From contig CANJPQ010000017.1 of the NCBI GenBank assembly GCA_947476275.1, forward strand, positions 44,784 through 108,783: 64,000 bases of DNA, in the 5' to 3' direction. The translations under genes and the position numbers were made by a program. The first letter of the stretch is position 1. Each line of letters opens with the position of its first letter. The notes under the pieces were generated by a model. The model did not search any database and was not told where the DNA came from. It saw only the letters and a program-made list of their open reading frames with translations. The stretch is from Fidelibacterota bacterium. Lineage in GTDB: Bacteria > Pseudomonadota > Alphaproteobacteria > Rhodospirillales > Rhodospirillaceae. Positions 60,423 to 64,000 of the stretch are shown piece by piece.

Positions 60423-61760
60423 ATGGCCAAATCGATCACGCGCCGACGCGCTCTTAAAGGGTTGATGAACGGGGCTGCCGTCACGGTGGCGCTGCCGTTT
60501 CTGGACTGCTTTTTGAACAACCACGGAACCGCGCTCGCATCCGGCGCGCCGCTGCCGGTACGATTTGGAACGTGGTTCTGGGGACTTGGCTTTAACCCAG
60601 GTCGCGGCGTATCGACCAAGACCGGCAAGGGCATCGAGTTCCTGGAAGAATGCCAGCCGCTGGTTCCCTACAAGGATCACATCAATTACTTCTCCAATTT
60701 CAACACGCCGCTCGACGGCCGCGTGACGTTGGTGCATTTCACCGGCTGGGTCGGATGTCGCACCGGTTCGGTCCCCTTGCAGACAACAGATATTCCCGCA
60801 CCGACGATCGACGTGGTGATTGCCGACGAAATCGCCGCTGGCACGCGCTTCCGTTCGATCGATCTGTCGGCAACCGGCAACCCCCGCGACACGATCTCCG
60901 CGCGCAGCACCGGGAGCAAGAATGCAGGCGAGGTTTCGCCGGTCGCTCTCTATGCCCGTATCTTTGGGCCGGAGTTCGCGGATCCGAACTCCGCGACGTT
61001 CACACCGGATGCCAAACTTCTGGCGCGCAAGAGCGTGCTTTCTGCCGTCGGCGAACATCGGCAGAGTTTCATGAAAACGCTCGGCGCGGCCGACAAGGCG
61101 CGTATGGAAGAGTACTTCACGTCGATCCGCCAGATCGAACAACGCCTCGAACTTGAGACTCAGAAGCCTGCGCCGTTGGACGCCTGCGTTAAGCCGTCCG
61201 CGCCGGCGGAAGGGCCCATGGGGACCCAACTCGATGTCGTGCTCAGCAATCATAAAGTCATGAGCGAAATGCTGGCCCTTGCGGTCGCCTGCAATCAGAC
61301 CCGCGTCTTCAACATGATGTATTCGCAGGCGCTGTCGACACTCCATCGCAAAGGTGAAGCATTCATCCACCATACGTTGACTCATGAAGAGCCGGTGGAT
61401 CCAAAGCTTGGCTATCAGGCCGAGGTCGCCTGGTACAACGTGCGCAGCTTCGAGGCTATGGCAACGTTCATCAAAGCCTTCGCGAGCATCAAGGAAGGCG
61501 ACGGGACGCTTCTGGACAACACGCTCATCTTCGCCAACAGCGACACCAACTACGCAAAGATGCATGCACTCGACGGCATTCCCGTGATGCTCATCGGCAA
61601 AGCTGGCGGGCGACTCAAGACCGGATATCACATCACCGGAAATGGCGACCCGATTTCCCGCATTGGACTTACGGCGCAACAAGCGATGGGCTTACAGATC
61701 CAGAAGTGGGGAAGTGCGTCCATGCAGACATCGAAGCCGATCTCGGAGATCATGGTCTGA
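60423..61760 (+). CDS. Cassette 4 gene C: Tat-exported DUF1552 protein
   Basis: This 445-residue protein starts at ATG 60423; an earlier in-frame codon would extend into B4. RRR at 7-9 and ALKGLMNGAAVTVALPFL form the Tat signal. FGTWFWGLGFNPGRG, DKARMEEYFTSIRQIEQRL, ACNQTRVFNM and AFIHHTLTHEEPVD are the DUF1552 landmarks. The closing GSASMQTSKPISEIMV resembles the other copies. Confidence 0.9.
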   Translation: MAKSITRRRALKGLMNGAAVTVALPFLDCFLNNHGTALASGAPLPVRFGTWFWGLGFNPGRGVSTKTGKGIEFLEECQPLVPYKDHINYFSNFNTPLDGRVTLVHFTGWVGCRTGSVPLQTTDIPAPTIDVVIADEIAAGTRFRSIDLSATGNPRDTISARSTGSKNAGEVSPVALYARIFGPEFADPNSATFTPDAKLLARKSVLSAVGEHRQSFMKTLGAADKARMEEYFTSIRQIEQRLELETQKPAPLDACVKPSAPAEGPMGTQLDVVLSNHKVMSEMLALAVACNQTRVFNMMYSQALSTLHRKGEAFIHHTLTHEEPVDPKLGYQAEVAWYNVRSFEAMATFIKAFASIKEGDGTLLDNTLIFANSDTNYAKMHALDGIPVMLIGKAGGRLKTGYHITGNGDPISRIGLTAQQAMGLQIQKWGSASMQTSKPISEIMV

Positions 61761-62854
61761 TGCGCCTATCGTCGCTCATTTGCGCTGCCGCCTTGGCATG
61801 TGGTGTGGCGGTGGCTCAGGCGCAGGCCTCACTTGAAACGCCCGCGACGGTGGCCACGTTCGAGACTGCCATGGGGGTCCATTTCACGACCAAGGCAGGG
61901 CACACGCTCTATGTTTACGACAGCGACGAGAAGCCATCGCAGTCCACATGCGTCGCGGGCTGCGCGAAGAATTGGCCCCCGCTATCGGCCGATGACGCTG
62001 CGAAACCTGTCGGGGACTGGAGCGTGTTTTCGCGTCCGGACGGCAGCCGCCAGTGGGCCTACAAGGGCCGGCCGGTTTACACCTTCGCGGCAGACCCGCA
62101 ACCCGGGGCGACCCTGGGCGATGGCATTCAAAACGTCTGGCACATAGCAATTGCCTTCAATCCGCGTCCGCCGGGCGTGAAATACTACGGAACGACATTC
62201 GGGCGCGTCGCCGCGGATCCGGCCGGCAAGACGCTCTACGCTCGTCAGTCGGGAGAGTGTGTAAAGGACTGTCTCAAGACCTGGTTGCCCTTCACAGCCC
62301 CGCAGGCCGCAAGCCCGCAGGGCGATTGGTCGATCGTGATCCGCAAGGACGATCAAACCCCGCAGTGGGCGTGGCGCGGTCAACCGCTCTATACCTATCG
62401 CGACGACGTGCAATCTGGCGACACGCGCGGCGAGACCGCCGACAAAGCGTGGCATGCGATATTGGTGCAGCCCGCTCCAAAGCTACCCCCGTGGGTGACG
62501 GTTACCCAGTCGGACTATGGCGCAATATTCGCCGACCGCGCCGGACTTACTGTTTATTCAACAGGCGAGTTGGCAAAAGCCGAGGCCGATGCGCTTTGCA
62601 ACGCTGCGTGCCAGAAGGCCAATTGGAAGCCGTTGATGGTAGAGGAGGGCGCTGTCGCCGTTGGCAACTGGTCTTTCCTGCCATTGGCCGATGGGCGCCG
62701 GCAATGGGCCTATCGCGGACAGCCTGTCTACACCTTCATGCACGACAAGAAAGCCGGGGACATTCTCGGCGATAAATTCGCCATGGGCGGCGGCAATCAG
62801 TCCGGCGGTTGGCATGTCCTTCCGCTGAAGACCATGAAAGAAGAGCCGCTCTAG
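61760..62854 (+). CDS. Cassette 4 gene D: exported PF03640-repeat protein
   Basis: ATG 61760 shares its A with the C4 stop (TGATG), giving 364 residues with a signal peptide (AALACGVAVAQAQA). Three repeats carry QWAYKGRPVY, QWAWRGQPLY and QWAYRGQPVY cores. Cys pairs occur in all three (CVAGCAKNWPP, CVKDCLKTW, CNAACQKANW), as in D3. It ends the last cassette. Confidence 0.85.
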   Translation: MRLSSLICAAALACGVAVAQAQASLETPATVATFETAMGVHFTTKAGHTLYVYDSDEKPSQSTCVAGCAKNWPPLSADDAAKPVGDWSVFSRPDGSRQWAYKGRPVYTFAADPQPGATLGDGIQNVWHIAIAFNPRPPGVKYYGTTFGRVAADPAGKTLYARQSGECVKDCLKTWLPFTAPQAASPQGDWSIVIRKDDQTPQWAWRGQPLYTYRDDVQSGDTRGETADKAWHAILVQPAPKLPPWVTVTQSDYGAIFADRAGLTVYSTGELAKAEADALCNAACQKANWKPLMVEEGAVAVGNWSFLPLADGRRQWAYRGQPVYTFMHDKKAGDILGDKFAMGGGNQSGGWHVLPLKTMKEEPL

Positions 62855-62885
62855 GCTAACTGATGAAACGCGGAAAATATTTGTC

Positions 62886-63665
62886 ATGACTGTTCTTACA
62901 AAGCCTGCCGAATCCCGACTTGTCGATCCTCAGGGGTGGCGCAGAAAGTTCGGCGTTCTCGGGCCCTCAACCAACATCCACGTCCAGCCGGACATGGAAG
63001 CGATGCGTCCGGCGGGTGTCACAAACCACTATGCGCGTATCTACACGCCCAACGCGGAGGGGCTGACAGACGCGTCGTTCACGAGCGCGACCCAGACCAT
63101 CGCGGACAACGTCATGATTGCGCTCAAGGATGTTCTGACGCTCACGCCGGACTACATCGTCATGGGCATGTCGGCGATAACCTTCTACGGCGGCATAAAG
63201 GGCGCGACCGCGTTCCAGAAGAAGCTCGAGGATGCCAGCGGGCTCGGCGTCAGCACCGGAGCATTTTCATGCACGGCCGCGTTGCGCGCCTACGGGGGCA
63301 TCAAGCGCATTGCATTTCTGTCGCCGTATTGGCCGGTCGCGAATGCCGCCGTTCGTCAGTATTTCGAGGAAGAGGGCTTCGAGGTCGTGCGGGACCTGCC
63401 GCTTCAGCGCACGAGTTGGCTCGGGATTGCGGCGACGCCGCTGTCGATGGTGCGCGATGCCGTTCATCGGCTCGATGGACCGGACATCGACGCAATCGTC
63501 CAAGTGGGGACGAACTGCAGCATGGTCAAGCTGGCTGCTGCGGCCGAAATGTATCTCGGTAAGCCGGTGATTGCGATCAACACCGCGACCTATTGGCACG
63601 CGCTGCGGTCCGCGGGCCTTCCCGATAAGGTCTACGGCATGGGCCGCTTGCTGGAGGAGTTCTAG
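62886..63665 (+). CDS. Asp/Glu racemase superfamily enzyme (arylmalonate decarboxylase/maleate isomerase-like)
   Basis: This 259-residue protein has the two-lobed fold of the Asp/Glu racemase superfamily. The second catalytic position is Cys211 in QVGTNCSMVKLAA. The first position, normally Cys in maleate isomerase and racemases, reads GMSAITFYGG here (Ser96), so only one active-site Cys remains, as in arylmalonate decarboxylase. The N-terminal GVLGPSTNIHVQPDME is typical of the maleate isomerase branch. It is cytoplasmic and would act on a malonate- or maleate-type acid. It is 31 bp after cassette 4, so it may be a co-regulated pathway enzyme. Confidence 0.85.
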   Translation: MTVLTKPAESRLVDPQGWRRKFGVLGPSTNIHVQPDMEAMRPAGVTNHYARIYTPNAEGLTDASFTSATQTIADNVMIALKDVLTLTPDYIVMGMSAITFYGGIKGATAFQKKLEDASGLGVSTGAFSCTAALRAYGGIKRIAFLSPYWPVANAAVRQYFEEEGFEVVRDLPLQRTSWLGIAATPLSMVRDAVHRLDGPDIDAIVQVGTNCSMVKLAAAAEMYLGKPVIAINTATYWHALRSAGLPDKVYGMGRLLEEF

Positions 63666-63762
63666 GCTTCGCCGTCGTATCGGGCGCCAGGCCGACTGGC
63701 CCCGGTTTTGCTAGCCTGACGCCGAGCGAAGCCATAGGCTTGGCTTGACGGGGGAGGGCGGC

Positions 63763-63855
63763 ATGACACATCGACTACGGCGGCGGACGCTTCTTGGCTT
63801 TGCTGGCGCCCTGGCAGGCGGCGGGGCATATGCAGCAACACCCAATCGATCCCTA
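63763..63855 (+). pseudogene. Start of a Tat-signal gene broken by an IS element
   Basis: ATG 63763, behind GGGGGAGGGCGG, starts a peptide MTHRLRRRTLLGFAGALAGG with a twin-Arg signal that ends near AATPN. The frame then enters the end of an IS5-family element at about 63856 and soon hits a stop (63940). The mature protein would have been exported and its remainder presumably lies beyond the insertion, outside the window. Its identity cannot be determined from the signal peptide alone. Confidence 0.6.
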
Positions 63856-64000
63856 GGGTCAGGACTCATTGATCATAGCCAGAAGATGACTGTAGCGGCG
63901 AGACAAATGGCCGACATGAATGTGTGGGCGCATCGGTCGTAACGTGTGTGGATGCGGCGCCAGTCTTTGATCCTGCCGAACATGTTCTCGATCCGATGGC
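63856..64000. mobile_element. IS5-family (IS427-like) insertion sequence, partial
   Basis: The probable right end of the IS begins with GGGTCAGGACTCATTGATC directly after CTAG (63853-63856), a TA/CTAG-type target. A minus-strand transposase frame fills the rest to the window edge. The opposite end and the duplicated target are not visible, so the exact end base is uncertain. Confidence 0.6.
63873..64000 (-). CDS. IS5-family transposase, C-terminal part (partial)
   Basis: The minus-strand frame enters from the window edge and ends at TGA 63875-63873. It reads HRIENMFGRIKDWRRIHTRY, then DRCAHTFMSAICLAATVIFWL, the very characteristic C-terminus of IS427-type IS5 transposases, including the conserved Glu of the DDE catalytic triad (IENMFGRIKDWRR). 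About 41 residues are visible. It mobilises the element that interrupts the neighbouring Tat-signal gene. Confidence 0.85.
   Translation of the reverse strand, partial: HRIENMFGRIKDWRRIHTRYDRCAHTFMSAICLAATVIFWL

Noticed and set aside
1..64000. CRISPR arrays, tRNA or rRNA genes, prophage
   Set aside because: No regularly spaced repeats, no cloverleaf-like sequence, no rRNA motifs and no phage structural genes were recognised by reading.

Overview
The window is GC-rich, gene-dense DNA from an alphaproteobacterium. The best evidence for that is a nepR-type anti-sigma gene beside an HWE/HisKA_2-type kinase gene, together with two sites matching the EcfG general-stress promoter (GGAAC-N16-CGTT). 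The genus cannot be fixed from the sequence. No rRNA, tRNA or CRISPR array was seen.

Left end (1-7625). The tail of a chromate-transporter-like gene is followed by a stress-response neighbourhood: a PRC-barrel protein behind an EcfG-type promoter, an Fe/Mn superoxide dismutase, an entericidin-type lipoprotein, a sensor kinase gene split by an in-frame TGA, a scrap of an ECF sigma gene, nepR, and a 42-aa membrane protein behind a second EcfG-type promoter. An SRAP protein, a secreted VOC protein and a membrane-anchored alpha/beta hydrolase follow.

8102-13157 (minus strand). A compact set encodes an MFS carrier, a CobW-type metallochaperone, a hydantoinase-like amidohydrolase and an MHS-type carrier. 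This looks like uptake plus metal-dependent hydrolysis of a small molecule.

13537-28121 (plus strand). A run of 11 tightly spaced genes encodes a TonB-dependent receptor, a CHRD protein, a three-subunit cytoplasm-facing molybdoenzyme (NrfD-like anchor, Mo subunit, FeS subunit), an FAD oxidoreductase, a cupin, and then the first copy of a four-gene cassette called A-B-C-D here. A is a secreted protein of a family I do not recognise. B is a lipoprotein of the DUF1587/1595/1592/1588/1585 type with one CxxCH haem-c motif. C is a Tat-exported DUF1552 protein. D is an exported protein with three PF03640-type repeats.

28326-37884. Accessory catabolic genes: a PEP mutase/isocitrate lyase-family enzyme, a SnoaL-like protein, two MFS carriers, a GST, an aldolase/SDR fusion, and a two-subunit molybdenum hydroxylase (2Fe-2S subunit plus Tat-exported large subunit).

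38332-43796. A second TonB-dependent receptor with a strong terminator, then two LysR regulators and an IclR regulator.

43802-62854. Three more A-B-C-D cassettes: copy 2 on the minus strand, copies 3 and 4 on the plus strand. Gene order is the same in all four and most junctions overlap. Copies 1 and 2 resemble each other, as do 3 and 4. A second CHRD gene precedes copy 3, a three-gene cupin operon lies between copies 3 and 4, and a decayed IclR paralogue lies before copy 4. A 16-bp motif, TCCCACRGAGTGARWC, occurs in three intergenic regions of this system.

Right end (62886-64000). An Asp/Glu racemase/arylmalonate decarboxylase-like gene, then a Tat-signal gene broken by an IS5-family (IS427-like) insertion that runs out of the window.

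My reading is that 13.5-63 kb is one catabolic island for an unidentified substrate taken up by TonB receptors, with a four-times repeated cell-envelope module (A-B-C-D) that probably has a redox role. The repetition, gene order and motifs are seen directly. The function is inferred.
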